From Chelydra serpentina (taxonomy: Eukaryota > Chordata > Testudines > Chelydridae): DNA of 64,000 bases. The translations under genes were made by a program, and so were the position numbers. The DNA is taken from the NCBI GenBank assembly GCA_037349315.1, contig JBAIAC010000033.1, positions 16,572,001 to 16,636,000 on the forward strand, in the 5' to 3' direction. The notes under the pieces were generated by a model. That model had not been told where the DNA came from. It did no database searches and saw nothing but the letters and a program-made list of their open reading frames with translations. This document shows positions 47,841-59,337 of the stretch, one piece after another (the first letter of the stretch is position 1; each line of letters begins with the position of its first letter).

Positions 47841-48945
47841 AAAATGTAAAGTCTGTGGATGAGATGGCATCTCTAGCTGATGCCTTTGAACAGACCCAGA
47901 CATCTATTGAAAGCAAACCGCCAAAAGAGGGGTTTAAAGCTGGTGGGAAGGGAGCATTATTTTATCCCTAGCAAGAAGGAGGGTGGTTGGGAGGCCGAGC
48001 ACTCATCTCCCCAAAACCATTCCTCTAACCCTCATCCCAAACCTCCTGTAAAAACAGAAGAGCCCAAAAGGTGCTATCAGTGTAATTCCACTGCTCATCT
48101 GAGGAATAAATGCCCTGTGCTAGGAGGAAGCAGGCAACCAATAGCTCATGTTAGTTCTGCTGTCCTCATCACACAACCACCCCCAGGTGATTGAAAGCTA
48201 TCATATTGGCTTTGTGAGATCAGGGCCGGCTCTAATATTTTTGCCGCCCCAAGCAAAAAAAAACAAAAACAAAACCCCAAGCGCCGCCCCACCGAAACAA
48301 AAAAACAACCCCCACCAGTGCCTGTGGAAACAACCCCACCTCCCCAGTGTTGTGCCGCAACAACTTCTCCCCCCCCCCCCCCCCCCAAGCGCCTCTCCCG
48401 GCTGGAGGAACACCGCGGGGAGGGCGGCATGCCTGCCCGCAGCCCCGCTCTTCCCCGGCCGGAGGAGTGCTGCGGGGAGGGCGGCATGCCCGCTGCCCCC
48501 GCTGGGCCGCCAACAGGGAGGGCAGCATGCCTGTGGCCCTGCTCCCCCAGCTGGGGCGCCGGTGGGGAAGAGCGCCGCCCCCCACGGCTTGCCGCCCCAG
48601 GCACGCGCTTGCTGCGCTGGTGCCTGGAGCCGCCCCTGTGTGAGATTAGCCTCTGCAGAACCAGGTATGGAGCATGTTAAGGTTGCCATAATTAATGGCA
48701 GGGAATGCTTGGGGCAGAGAGATACAGGGGCTCAGATCTCTCTGGTGAAGCAGAGTGTGGTCCCAAAGGCCAGCATATTACCTGGCCAAATGGCAGAGAT
48801 TGTGGCGGTGGGCAAAAGCAGATTCCTCATAGTAGTAGCTAAAATCCATGTGCTGTGGAAAGGTTTGGAAAGTGTTTTAACTGTGGGCATAATGGAACAC
48901 CTCCTAGATGACCTGCTTCTTGGTCATGATTTTTTTTCCGTGTAG
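47841..48945 (+). pseudogene. LTR-retroelement gag-pro remnant, split by a hAT MITE
   Basis: An old copy of a retroelement (Ty3/gypsy-like or endogenous retrovirus) in sense orientation. A capsid-like end (ADAFEQTQTSIE) lies near 47875. A gag zinc knuckle CYQCNSTAHLRNKC (C-x2-C-x4-H-x4-C) lies at 48072-48113. A retropepsin-like part has the catalytic DTGA at 48721-48732 and ends LLLGHDF near 48930. The three parts lie in three different frames with stops at about 47970 and 48194, and a hAT MITE (48221-48638) separates knuckle from protease. RT, integrase, envelope and LTRs are not seen. The copy is clearly dead. Assignment to gypsy rather than a vertebrate retrovirus is uncertain. Confidence 0.8.
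48221..48638. mobile_element. hAT MITE, 418 bp (CAGGGCCGGCTCT family)
   Basis: Inverted ends CAGGGCCGGCTCTA and GGAGCCGCCCCTG, with a perfect 8-bp TSD TGTGAGAT (48213-48220 and 48639-48646). It lies inside the gag-pro remnant. The interior is GC- and CpG-rich with an 18-nt poly-C run (48369-48386) and degenerate repeats of a GCGGGGAGGGCGGCATGCC word. Confidence 0.97.
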
Positions 48946-49307
48946 CTCACATTAAAGTCATTTGCTTGCAGCAGGAGGGAGTAAGGGTAAGGTCTCTTCT
49001 TTTCTAGTTTTTCAGTGAGATCTTCAGCTATCGATAGCAGAATAGCTTGCTACCACCTCTAACAACCGAGAAGAAACAACTTAATTTTTTTAAATGATGC
49101 ATCAAAAATACACAACTTCTTTGGATTCAGTATGAAAAATTTATGATAAATGACACCAAAATGCAAGAACTGCCTTTTTTTTTGGTAGGCTGGGAAGAAA
49201 GCATATTGTTAGTGTCTGGATCAAGAATAAACTGTCAACTTTGGCAGCCTTGGCTAAAATAACTGCCTGAATATCGCCAATTTATGAAACTCACAGCCAG
49301 ACTGGGG
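48946..49307. other. intron 1, nothing recognised
   Basis: AT-rich sequence between the retroelement remnant and the next hAT MITE. A pol region would be expected here if the retroelement were complete, but no RT motif is seen. Confidence 0.35.
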
Positions 49308-49315
49308 ATTGCAAC

Positions 49316-50727
49316 CAGTGTTCCCTCTAATTTTTTACGTCCATGTGCGGAATGAATTTTGTTATGTGCACCAATATGGAGGTGATTTGTGGTGGGGGTG
49401 AGGCTGGGGAGGCTTGGAGGGGGGGAAGGGGCTCAGGGCTGGGGCAGAGCGTTGAGGTGCGGGGGAGGGGCGGAGGTGAGGTTTCTAGCTGGGGATGCAG
49501 GCTCTGGGGTGGGACCGGGGATAAGGGGTTTGGGGTGCAGGCTGCCCCAGGGCTGTGGCAGGGAAAGAGGCCTCCCCCAAGCCCTCTCTCGCTGCAGCAG
49601 CTCGAGGCCGGGTGAGGGGCACCTCCCCTCCTGGCTGAGAGAGAGGCGCCTCTCCACAGCTGCGGCAGCTCCGACAGGGCTGGGCTGGGCCTGGCTGTGC
49701 TGGGAGAGGGGCTCCTCTTCCCGGCAGCTCCGGTGTGGGCTGGACTGGGGAAGGGGCTATACTCCCTGGCAGCTCCGGTGGGGCTGGGCTGGGGAAGGGG
49801 CTATCCTCCCTGGCAGCTCCGGTGGGGCTGGGCTGGGGAAGGGGCTATACTCCCTGGCTGCTCTGGTGGGGCTGGGCTGGGGAAGGGGCTATCCTCCCTG
49901 GCAGCTCCGGTGGGGCTGGGCTGGGGAAGGGGCTATCCTCCCTGGCTGCTCCGGTGTGGGCTGGGCTGGGGAAGGGGCTATACTCCCTGGCAGCTCCGGT
50001 GGGGCTGGGCTGGGGAAGGGGCTATCCTCCCTGGCAGCTCCGGTGGGGCTGGGCTGGGGAAGGGGCTATACTCCCTGGCTGCTCTGGTGGGGCTGGGCTG
50101 GGGAAGGGGCTATCCTCCCTGGCAGCTCCGGTGGGGCTGGGCTGGGGAAGGGGCTATCCTCCCTGGCTGCTCTGGTGGGGCTGGGCTGGGGAAGGGGCTA
50201 TCCTCCCTGGCTGCTCTGGTGGGGCTGGGCTGGGGAAGGGGCTATACTCCCTGGCAGCTCCGGTGGGGCTGGACTGGGGAAGGGGCTATACTCCCTGGCA
50301 GCTCCGGTGGGGCTGGGCTGGGGAAGGGGCTATACTCCCTGGCTGCTCCGGTGGGGCTGGGCTGGGGAAGGGGCTATCCTCCCTGGCAGCTCCGGTGTGG
50401 GCTGGGCTGGACTGGGGAAGGGGCTATACTCCCTGGCAGCTCCGGTGGGGCTGGGCCGGGCTGGGGGAAGGGTTCCTCTCCCCGGTGGGGCTGGGCTGGG
50501 GGTGGGGCACCAAGCAGGGCTGGACTGGGCTGGGCAGGAGGAGGAGCACTTCTCCCCGACTGCGGCAGCTCTGGCAGGCCTGGGCTGGACCGAGCCGAGC
50601 CAGGGGCAGGGCTCCTCTCCCCGGCAGTTCCTGTAGTGCTGGGCTGGGCCGGGGGTGGGGTGCCTGTCCCCGCCTACGCAGCCCTTGATAGCCTGCAGCA
50701 CGGCTGCGCAGCTTAGAGGAAATTTAG
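49316..50727. mobile_element. hAT MITE expanded by a minisatellite, 1,412 bp
   Basis: Begins CAGTGTTCCCTCTAATTTTT and ends GCTTAGAGGAAATTTAG, the same family as the 199-bp MITE at 16080. Flanking 8-bp repeats are ATTGCAAC (49308-49315) and ATTGCAAT (50728-50735), 7 of 8 identical. Nearly all the extra length is the internal GC-rich tandem array and its flanks. Confidence 0.88.
49736..50470. repeat. 44-bp minisatellite, about 16 copies, G4-forming
   Basis: Unit of 44 bp: GCAGCTCCGGTGGGGCTGGG followed by CTGGGGAAGG and GGCTATMCTCCCTG. Copies differ mainly at three places (TATAC/TATCC, GCAGCTCC/GCTGCTCT, GTGGGG/GTGTGGG). Two units carry short insertions (about 49955-49965 and 50395-50415). Because 44 is not a multiple of 3, the array is open in all three forward frames, which explains three long overlapping ORFs of 317-415 codons. 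These are not genes. Confidence 0.95.
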
Positions 50728-51034
50728 ATTGCAATCAAAAATAATTTTTGTGAACCTAGAGAGGGCGGGTGTTATCTTACTGAACAGTGAATCTAGCTCT
50801 ATGGACAGAGCAGGTTAAGGATAAAGGTTAAAAAATAGTTCTGATTACTAATACAGACTAACCAAGTGGAAGTCCAAAGCTATGGGAACTCATTCCACTA
50901 CAAATATGCTTAGCATAATGCAGACCCGATTGTTACATAAACTGTTCATTTCTTTATAAGAGAGCTCTTACATTCTTGTGAACTCTTGGGCAGATGCTTT
51001 TCTGTCTGGTCCTACAGCTGTTAAAACCCAATTT

Positions 51035-51195
51035 AATACTATAGATTCTAAAACCAGATGGGATAATTGTGATGATCTAGTCTAACCTCCAACGTAACAC
51101 CGGCCATTGAACTTTCCCAACATAATTCCTAGAGCATATCTTTAAGAAAAATATCCAATATTGATTTTAAAATTCAGTGATGGAGAATCCACCAC
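51035..51195 (-). mobile_element. CR1 LINE 3' fragment
   Basis: GATGATCTAGTCTAACCTCC, CATAATTCCTAGAGCATATC and GTGATGGAGAATCCACCACA are the antisense of the CR1 3' UTR. Confidence 0.82.
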
Positions 51196-51890
51196 AAGGT
51201 CTGGGAAATGTCACATCTAAATACAAGGTGGAATAGATTGTTTGGCATAAGCAGTTAACACATATTGTAAGAAGTATGAGTCTGTGTTTGCACTGTTTGA
51301 AGAAGAGGTCTGTGTAGCTAGAAAGCCAGTCTCATTCACCAACAGAAGTTGGTCCAATAAAAGATATTACCTCACCCACTTTGTCTCTCGCATATGCTAA
51401 GAGACCATTCAAGGTGAAGTTGCATGTTAACACCTCTGTAGTTGTCGGACAAAAAGGGGGGTTAGTAGGTTACAGATTGTTGTAATAAGTCATAAATCAA
51501 GTATTTTTATTAAGACCATGATTTTTAATGTCTAACAAGGTTATTAATTTAAGCTCCCAGGCTCATCTTTTGAAGGTGTTGTGCAGGTTTTCTTGGAGGT
51601 TGAGGACTAAGAGGTCAGCTGTGGAGTGATCATTTTGTGGAAAATGTTCACCCATGTGTGATATGGTGTCCTTTATCATTTTCCTCTGAGTTTATTAAAG
51701 AGCATAGTCATTGTTTGGTTTCACCCACATAGTTGTTGGGGCATTTAGTGTGCTGGACGCATTATACCACATATGGTGATTGGCATGCATAGGACTCTTG
51801 GATTTTGAAAGGTGGGTTTTGGGATGGGGGTAAGTTGATCATTGTAGCAGTGGAGATGTCTGCTTTTACTTTTACCCACCATCAAAAGAA
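51196..51890 (-). mobile_element. Penelope-like element 3' fragment, copy C, with GIY-YIG remnant
   Basis: The minus strand between about 51860 and 51680 encodes FKIQESYACQ then KCPNNYVGETKQ, the Cys-rich GIY-YIG endonuclease of Penelope-like elements, broken by stops. It is followed by the conserved 3' tail down to 51196. The tail contains an insertion (51272-51389) at the same place as in copy B, with diverged flanks ACATATTGTAAG and GCATATGCTAAG. Confidence 0.82.
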
Positions 51891-52669
51891 GGCATTGAGC
51901 TGGCCAACTAAGTATGAAATAGGCTATGTTTCCTTCTGCAATAATACTGTGTGTACAATAGAAGAAACAAACCTTTAAACACTCATGCTGAATTATGATT
52001 TATATTTATAATGTTTGGTTTATATTTCTAATTTCTATCTGTTAGCAATGCAAAATACCTCAAGTGGTTAATGGCTCAAAACTGAGGCTTTGAGAGTCGT
52101 ATGATCTGAGTGGATTGATAATTATCGTAGTCTGCTGATTTCATGTGACCTCAGATAAGATCATGAGGTATGAAAAAGTTCATGAGAGAATCCTGCAGTA
52201 GTTTTTAATGACACAGAATTCCAGTTGTGCAGTTGGTGTGAGTTCTTTTTGATCCGTAGATGAAAAGGAAGCTTTAGAGTCTCTCTATCCATTGTTCTGC
52301 CTCCACCTCTTTAGAGTCACTATTTGGATAGCATTAGTTACTGCCTTTTAACAACACAATGGAAATGGCTGTACTTGCTTGAAGTGATCATATAAACTCC
52401 TGGAAAATGTAGTTCTATGTGATTCTGTGCTGAGTATTTCTTTACATGATTCTACTGACCCTGCAGAATAGTCCAGGGACTGAATCAAGCCTAGTAAACG
52501 ATTCCATCTGCTTGTATTTAATCATTATTTGAGATTCTTCAGTGCTCCATCTAACTGTAAGCTAACTCGTTCATAAGAATTGTTGTACTCATTCTGTGAA
52601 TGGTTTCTTATTCTGTTTTGTGGTAGCTGTCCATTCCAATCCCTCCCACTCCCCCGTTCAGACTTAATT
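51891..52669. other. intron 1, nothing recognised
   Basis: AT-rich sequence, no exon or repeat that I can support. Confidence 0.35.
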
Positions 52670-53030
52670 TTGTAGTGTAGACAGGACCTATGTCAACCTA
52701 ACGTACGTCAGTACACAGTCACTGCAGTTATTAAATCGCTTGTGTGTGCACACTTGAGTCCTTGTGTCAGCGATGCGGTCTCACCAGGAACACTTGTATC
52801 AATTGTATTGTCAATATGGGGCATAGTTGGATGAATCCTGAAAGGCAGTAACCGTAGATATAAGCAACGTATTGTCTATTCTGCTCGGGGAGGTGGTGTT
52901 ACTAATTCAGCATAGTGAGGCACTTAAGTTGGTGGCAGGAGCCAAATTTAAGTGAGGACACTTCCACAGCTAGGTTGGCGCAAGGCAGCTTATGTCGACC
53001 TAACCATGTAGTGTAGACCACGCCTTAGTT
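52670..53030. repeat. degraded MITE region (GTAGTGTAGAC ends)
   Basis: TTGTAGTGTAGACAGGACC at the left and ATGTAGTGTAGACCACGCC at the right lie in the same orientation, so this may be two overlapping elements rather than one. The interior includes GTCGACCTAACC and AACCTAACGTACG words. Confidence 0.5.
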
Positions 53031-56000
53031 TTAACTTGTGAATTCTCAAAAACTAAAGGCAAACTGCTTTCTAACAGCCATCTAAAATGCAATCACACTT
53101 TAAGATCCCAGCAGAGGATGAGCTTTTCAAACTTGATCAGTTACACCCAACTCTTTTCACCAGGAATCTGGCTGAGGATAACAAATTTCAGAGAGCACCT
53201 CGCAGGATTTGAGGTTTGCTGGATGCTGAACTGTACTCATTTTACTGATATGTCTGTAGATTTTTATTCTATTTTGGCTTTCAATAATTCATAATAAAAC
53301 TGCTGCTAAGGAATTCCCCATCAGGTATGTACTGATGAACTGTGGGATAGCATCCAAAGATACTGTTTCTGACCGTTCAAAAACATGGGCTAGTAGAACT
53401 GTTTGGGTTACCAGGGCTCTACCTAAAGGTATCTGATTTGAATGGTTTTAGTTGTCCTTATCATAGGCTGAATGTGTTTTGGGTAAAGATTCTGTTTAAA
53501 CCATGCAGCTAGTGCATCATTGGAACTTGTTGTCTAGATAATTTCTGTAATTTCATCTTTCTGTGTGTACATGTGTGTGTGTTTGCCAGTGGTCCATTAG
53601 AATGAGCAAAATTGCACCAGTTTAGAGCCTACAACATACTTTAAAAGGACTAAGAAAATATTCACTAGGTATCCCTCTGGGAAGTAAAGCAAATACTAAG
53701 GAGTTAGTGAAGGGGGACAGTATAGTTAAATCTGTGCGGTCATTCTCTTGCAATTTTCCATTTCAACACTTTTCCTTAGTGATTTAGAAATTCGTGTTGA
53801 ACTTTTATTAATGTTAATGTTTCAGAGAGACTAAGGATCAAATTCACTGATAGCATAAGCAGGCACAACTTCACTAAAGTCCAATTGCCCCTTAGTTCAA
53901 TTCTCTGTTTAGTTTTAATTCTATTTCTAGGCTGGGATTTCATGCCCCCTATAATTTGTTGGAGGAGTGTGTTTCCCTTCAAAGGGCAGCAAAGACTTGC
54001 AGGTTGGGTTTGATTTTTAATTTAAGCATTTGTGGGCAAGTAATGGAAGGATGTAGAAGGACTTGGCTCTTCAGATCAACTTGTCCCAAGGTTTGAAGAA
54101 GAATTACTTGAGACTTATTGTCTAGACAACTAAGCATAGTAGCCAGATACAGAACAGAGGGGGAAAGAAGCAGCACAGTGATTCTCATGTTTGAGGAGTT
54201 GGCCATCTGCTGCCATTCTAGATAAGTGAGTTAGTGATTTCACAAAATTGTTGTTCAATCTTAGTCTCACCAAACAAGATTTGCATTTTTAAGAAGAAAA
54301 GATCCCAGATGTTACAACAAAACTAGCCCCTTTATACAAGATCCTCTACTGTTACTGGAAACATTGTTCTCTATTGACTCTCCAGAAGATACTTTAGGTA
54401 TTTCCCTTTCTGGTGGTTTCCGCTCTTTGTTTAGACTCGTTTAGAGAAAATTGTATCCAGGTTGATCTCCGTACACAGATACAAGTGGTTGGACATAAGT
54501 ACATTTTGCTTCTTTCCTAACAGCATCTTTAGTTGAAGAATGGTGTGAAGCATTGTAGGACAGGGGCCATGTATCCTGTTTGTGTCCGTACAACATCTAG
54601 CACATTGTTGGTGCCACCAATAACAAGGAATTAGTAATAATTAAAAGTATACTGGGTACTGTATATTATGCATATTTAAGCTTTCAAGTATTATCATTTT
54701 ACTGGGGACTTCATTCTAATGGAGCAGATCCACCCTGAACTGTTGTGACAGTGTATGTAGACCAGCTACCTTCATCATTCCCTTTTTCCATGACCAGCTT
54801 TAGTCTCCAAGACTTACTTTCATAATGAAGAACTTGAGATGGCTTCCTTGGTTGAGTATCATCACTGTCAGGGTTATGACCTACCTCTTGGCCTCTTTCC
54901 ACTACTAGTCATCTTGGAAATCTTCCTGTCTTTCCACCCTTGTCTTTAAACAAGTTGTTGCCTCGGCACAGGTCTGACAAATTCAGTGGTTTCCATTACT
55001 CTAGCCTCAATATTGCTGGTACCCTGAGAGAAAGATAATATAAAAATCAATTACTCTAAAGCTTTATTCTCATCCAATCTTATACTGTTGAAGCTTTTAC
55101 CACTGACTTTATACAGTGCTGTCAAAGTCTTGCGTCTCCCTAGCTCTTTGAGCTGGATAGTGACACATATACACCTATTGCTGATTGTCTGCATTAAACT
55201 TATTTTCTGTTGAATTAGAGTTCAGACCTTGTGAAATAGCATTAGGCTAAAACTTGGGGGGGAACACTTTTTCAGTTGAAATCAATAAGAAAGAGATTCT
55301 CTCTTCACAAGGATGATGGCAGTCTCTATGGAATAAGTAATGCTGTTTCCATCAAACATACTATTAATTATAAAAAGGTAATTCCATCGTTTCACTTACA
55401 AGACTGTATGTTTATCAAACTCTGAAAAATCCTTGCAGTGTCTGTGAAGGGCTTTGAAGATATAAAAAGTACCAAGTATTATTCAGTACACTTTCTACAG
55501 GGCCTGATGCTTCCATTGGAAAATCAGGGCATGCACACTGTCTGGCATAATTTATTAATACTGGAAGGCAAATCACATGGTGTAGCCATCAATATATTTC
55601 TCAAAGCTACTGTAGCTCAGTTACTCATTGGTCCATTTTATACCTTAGAAATGTAAAAGGATGATTAAGAGAAATGATAATAAAGGACACAAAACTAATA
55701 CCCTGACTGGCAGAGAGAACACTAGGGTGTCCTGTTTCTGTACCACACAGCACCTGTTTAAGTCAGTGATAGTTTTATGTGGTCTGCTGTAGGATTGGAC
55801 CCTATCAAAATCCAGGATGACCATGAGGGTTTAATATAAAATGGTGCTGTTTACCATAAAGAATAGAAATCGGTTAGCAAAACAGTTCTGCTAATTTGAC
55901 AAAGCCAAAATATTATGAAATTATTTGATATTTATAAGTAGGGATATCTCTCTCTTTCTCTTGTTTTTTCCCCCCTCTCCCTGCTTCTGCTTCTTTTACC

Positions 56001-57240
56001 AAGGTATTTTCTATGGCAAGGCAATTCTCTTAACCTCAAGGATATTAAAGTCTGGCTACCTCATGTGGAAGACTCAGCTGGCATGGGCAACCCAGTTTCC
56101 ATGGTGATTTATGTTCTGCTTTCTCTTTCCCCATGTAGTCAGACAGTAGAAAATGGTACAGTTTCTTTTGAATGATTAAAGGTGCCAATTTCATATTGGC
56201 TCAGAATTGTGTATTTGGAGGCTGACTCTCAGCATCAGAAGCCCGTTACAGAGAACTCTGTGCCATTTTATTAACATGGAATTTAAGACTGTAACACAGT
56301 TAATACACCACCTTATCTGCACCAGAAAACTCTTCTCCACGTAGCCTAGAGTGAAGCAAACCTATAGCACTTTTCTTGCTAAGTAATATTATAAATGCTT
56401 TCCTCAGTGAAGCTCTGCCGTTCTCCCCTATATAGTCTCTCTTTTGTATGTATGAATGTTTAAATGATTAAATGTTTAAATCCAAACATCAAAACATCTA
56501 TCCTCAAACTTTGTAAAAACAAATTGAAAACATTTTTATTAATACTTTAATAAAGCTTCCCCACATTCTCCACTAGAGCCAATGTTGTGGGCCTGCACAC
56601 TACCTAACCATATCAAAACAGTGTTTAAAATAAATGGATAATTTCCCCTCCATAAACACATGCTATTTCCAACAGATCTCCAAAGACAGACTCTAACAGT
56701 CTGGAAATGTCAGTTAAATCCCTCCAGCTTTTAACCTAGTTAAACCACATGGATCAAAGAAGATTGCTATGATGCAGTGTACCGTAAGGACTGTCTGTTT
56801 TAAACCTACTGTTGATCAGGCTTTATCTTAGAAATTAACCCAACTTTTTTCTCTGTTATCTAAATGGAATGTGTTTTTAATGCAGAAAATTTATTTCTAC
56901 AGTAGATAAATACTGAAGAAAAGTTAATAGGCTTCAGATTTTTATTTAATCTGCATGAAAAAGATTGGCACATGCCTGTTTGGAGATCAGTTTTACCTTA
57001 AGTAGAGTTCCATCATCTGACTTTGGAATGTGGGCAGGTAACTCTTTAGTAAACCACTCCCTTTCCCAGATTAAATATTTATTCAAGTGCTGTTTGCCTC
57101 TCACCAGGTCACAGAAAGTGTCCTGTATGAGCTGCAGTATTCCACCCATGGGATAGAATAGGAAGATTGTACTGGAAGGCTCACTTAAAGGGCTCAAGAT
57201 CTCCTGACTTGACTAACTTTTAAAGTGGCACTTCTTCAGC
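53031..57240. other. intron 1, mostly unique
   Basis: 54545-54645 (CTAGCACATTGTTGGTGCC) is an old amniote repeat remnant. No exon is supported; the open frames lack motifs. Confidence 0.35.
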
Positions 57241-57244
57241 CTTG

Positions 57245-57697
57245 TGCAGACATCCCCCTTGCTCAGCTCCTAGGAGGAGGCATTGCCGGACAGCTCTGTG
57301 TGCTGCCTCTTCCCAGAGCACTGGCTTCGCACTCCCGTTGGCCAGGAACTGTGGCCAATAGGAGCTACGGGGGCGGTGCCTGCAGGCGGAGGCAGAACGC
57401 AGAGCTGTCTGGCCACGCCTCCGCCTAGGAGCTGAGCGAGGGGAATGTCACCGCTTCCGAGGAGCCCTCCAGGTAAGAGCCACCCAGAGCCTGCCTCACC
57501 CCATCCCAACCCCCCTGCCCCCTCACACACCCAAACTCTGCTGCGGGGGACAGGTGGGTGGCCTGAGACTGCCCCAACAGTGGCCTGTGTGATTGGCACA
57601 GGGGCTGCCTGAGCCAGGCACACTGTCTGCTGCAGAAGTCATGGAGGTCACGAAAAGTCACATAATCCGTGACTTCCATGACAAATTCACAGCCTTA
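57245..57697. mobile_element. hAT-related foldback element, GC-rich
   Basis: Arms at about 57249-57305 and 57388-57445 form an inverted repeat of about 55 bp (CAGCTCCTAGGAGGAGGCAT against GCCTCCGCCTAGGAGCTG). The right end, ATCCGTGACTTCCATGACAA to CAGCCTTA, matches the right end of the element at 61568-62290, so this is probably the same hAT family with an eroded left end. Confidence 0.7.
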
Positions 57698-57769
57698 ATT
57701 ATAGGGACAAATTCAGTGCTATAGAGTGATCAGGATTGCTTATAAGCTAGGTTCCTTTAAACAACATGC

Positions 57770-58065
57770 ATTTTAATACAAGCTAAATGCAAGGTCATAC
57801 ACCTAGGAACAAAGAATCAGACCACTGTCTATCATGCTGACCACTTTTGTCTCATTGGAACAGTTTACCAAGGGATGTGGTTGATTCTCCATCCCTGAAG
57901 TTTTAAACTCAAGATTGGATGTCTTTCTAAAAATAGGCTCTAGCTCAACCACAAGGTATGGGCTTGCTGCAAGAATTACTGAGTGAAATTATTTGTCGTG
58001 TGTCCTGCAGGAGGCCAGACTTAGATGATCACTATGGTGCCTTCTGGCTTTAAAGCTTTTGAAAA
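57770..58065 (+). mobile_element. CR1 LINE 3' end
   Basis: Starts in the last coding part (AAATGCAAGGTCATACACCT, equivalent to the KCKVLHLG motif), then jumps to the 3' UTR (ACAGTTTACCAAGGGATGTG, CCAGACTTAGATGATCACTA, GTGCCTTCTGGCTTTAAA). Part of the 3' UTR between about 57840 and 57850 is missing. Confidence 0.85.
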
Positions 58066-59226
58066 AGATAATATGGGTAACCAAACTTCCTGCTAGGAAG
58101 GCTCTTTTTATCAAGTACACCACTGAACAAAGTTATAGGGTTTTTTTTGTCATCCTCTGAGCCATTTCATGTTGTGCAGTATTGGAGCTAAAAAACGGGA
58201 ATGGTCTGACCTGGTGGGGAAGCTTGTATGATCCAAAGCTAAGTATAAACCCTGAAAATCACTGGTACAATTAATTGTCAGTTAGAAGTGGATGAACCAG
58301 AAGATTATCAGTCTGTGGCTTAATTATTTGAAAAAGTTGCAACTTCTTATTTACACTTTTAGTGATACTAATTAAATGCTATGGTTGGAATTGTCCCCTC
58401 ACTGATGCACACTTGAAGGGAGTAGTCATTGTGTGGCTCACATCTGATCTTGATCCCATCTATGGGAGTAGGAGGAAAACTGTCAAGTTTGGGACACAAG
58501 CAGTATTTTTAAAGTCTGAAAGACAGAATATTAACATAGATTAAAGTCCATTCATTCTTGTTTAGAGGAATGTAGTCATTAGTCGGAATTCTAGTTTTTT
58601 CTTCTCTACTGTGTGAAAACAGCTTTTTATCAACTTTTGGAGCGCATTATTATTCATATTTTTGAGATAACCTGTTTTAAATTAGCTGACAAATGCAGTA
58701 ACGACAAAGGAAAATGGGTAGTGGCTTTTAAAGCTGTAGATATAGTTTGTTACTCAGCTAGAATTTACTACAGAGATACAGATGAGTATTTTACAAATAG
58801 TACAATTTTGCTATATTCTAGTCTTATTCCTAGTTGCATACAGTACTTGTTGGAATTGTCTAAGTCGCAAATTGTTTGAATTAAATCTATTAGAAAATAA
58901 ATTCTTGGTTGTTAAAAACATATTTATCTTGTCTGGACTTTCAGAATTGAGCTTATATCTTGCTGAAGTTATTTTTTTATTGGAAATGAAGACTTTGATG
59001 TCCTTTATTAATAGTTAATAAAATCCAGTTTGTATGTATGTCTCTCAGTAGATTAGAACAGCCATTATATTAATGATAAACATTTTAATTTATGGTGATA
59101 GCCATTACTTGAAGGTTCAGATGTTGTCCAAATATATAGGAATAAGGGTTTTGGTGCCATGTGTATTAATTTCACTATAAATCATGAGAAATCACTGATC
59201 TTTTGCTTGTTGACTTTGTATTGCAG
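58066..59226. other. end of intron 1
   Basis: AT-rich unique sequence leading to the exon 2 acceptor (pyrimidine tract TTGACTTTGTATTGCAG). No repeat is seen. Confidence 0.5.
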
Positions 59227-59337
59227 TATGCCAGGGTTTGGATCCCTGATCCAGAGGAAGTCTGGAAGTCAGCAGAACTTCTCAAAGATTATAAACAAGG
59301 AGATAAAGTCATCCAGCTTCGACTCGAAGAGGGAAAG
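59227..59337 (+). CDS. MYO5A: MYO5A coding exon 2 (residues 10-46)
   Basis: The exon has 37 codons, phase 0 at both ends. It is preceded by a pyrimidine-rich TTGCAG acceptor and followed by a GTAAGG donor. It starts [19 protein letters not shown] and ends LRLEEGK. This is the myosin N-terminal SH3-like domain, a small beta-barrel that packs against the motor. The match to class V myosin is essentially complete. The reading [20 protein letters not shown] favours the A paralogue over B and C. From memory, tyrosine at residue 10 is the bird/reptile state and human has phenylalanine; this should be checked by alignment. No damage is seen. Confidence 0.97.

Noticed and set aside
48148..48945. A 265-codon frame seemingly encoding one protein
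   Set aside because: It runs through a hAT MITE; only its last third is protease-like retroelement sequence. It is a composite of two insertions, not a gene.
49389..50716. Three long overlapping open frames (415, 339 and 317 codons) with Gly/Leu/Trp-rich repeats
   Set aside because: They are the same 44-bp minisatellite read in three frames. A unit that is not a multiple of 3 and lacks stops opens all frames together. No start context, domain or splice support.
47338..51401. Regular repeats of a GAGACCATTCAAGG word suggestive of an array
   Set aside because: They are three dispersed Penelope-like copies, not a CRISPR or satellite array; spacing and borders are irregular.
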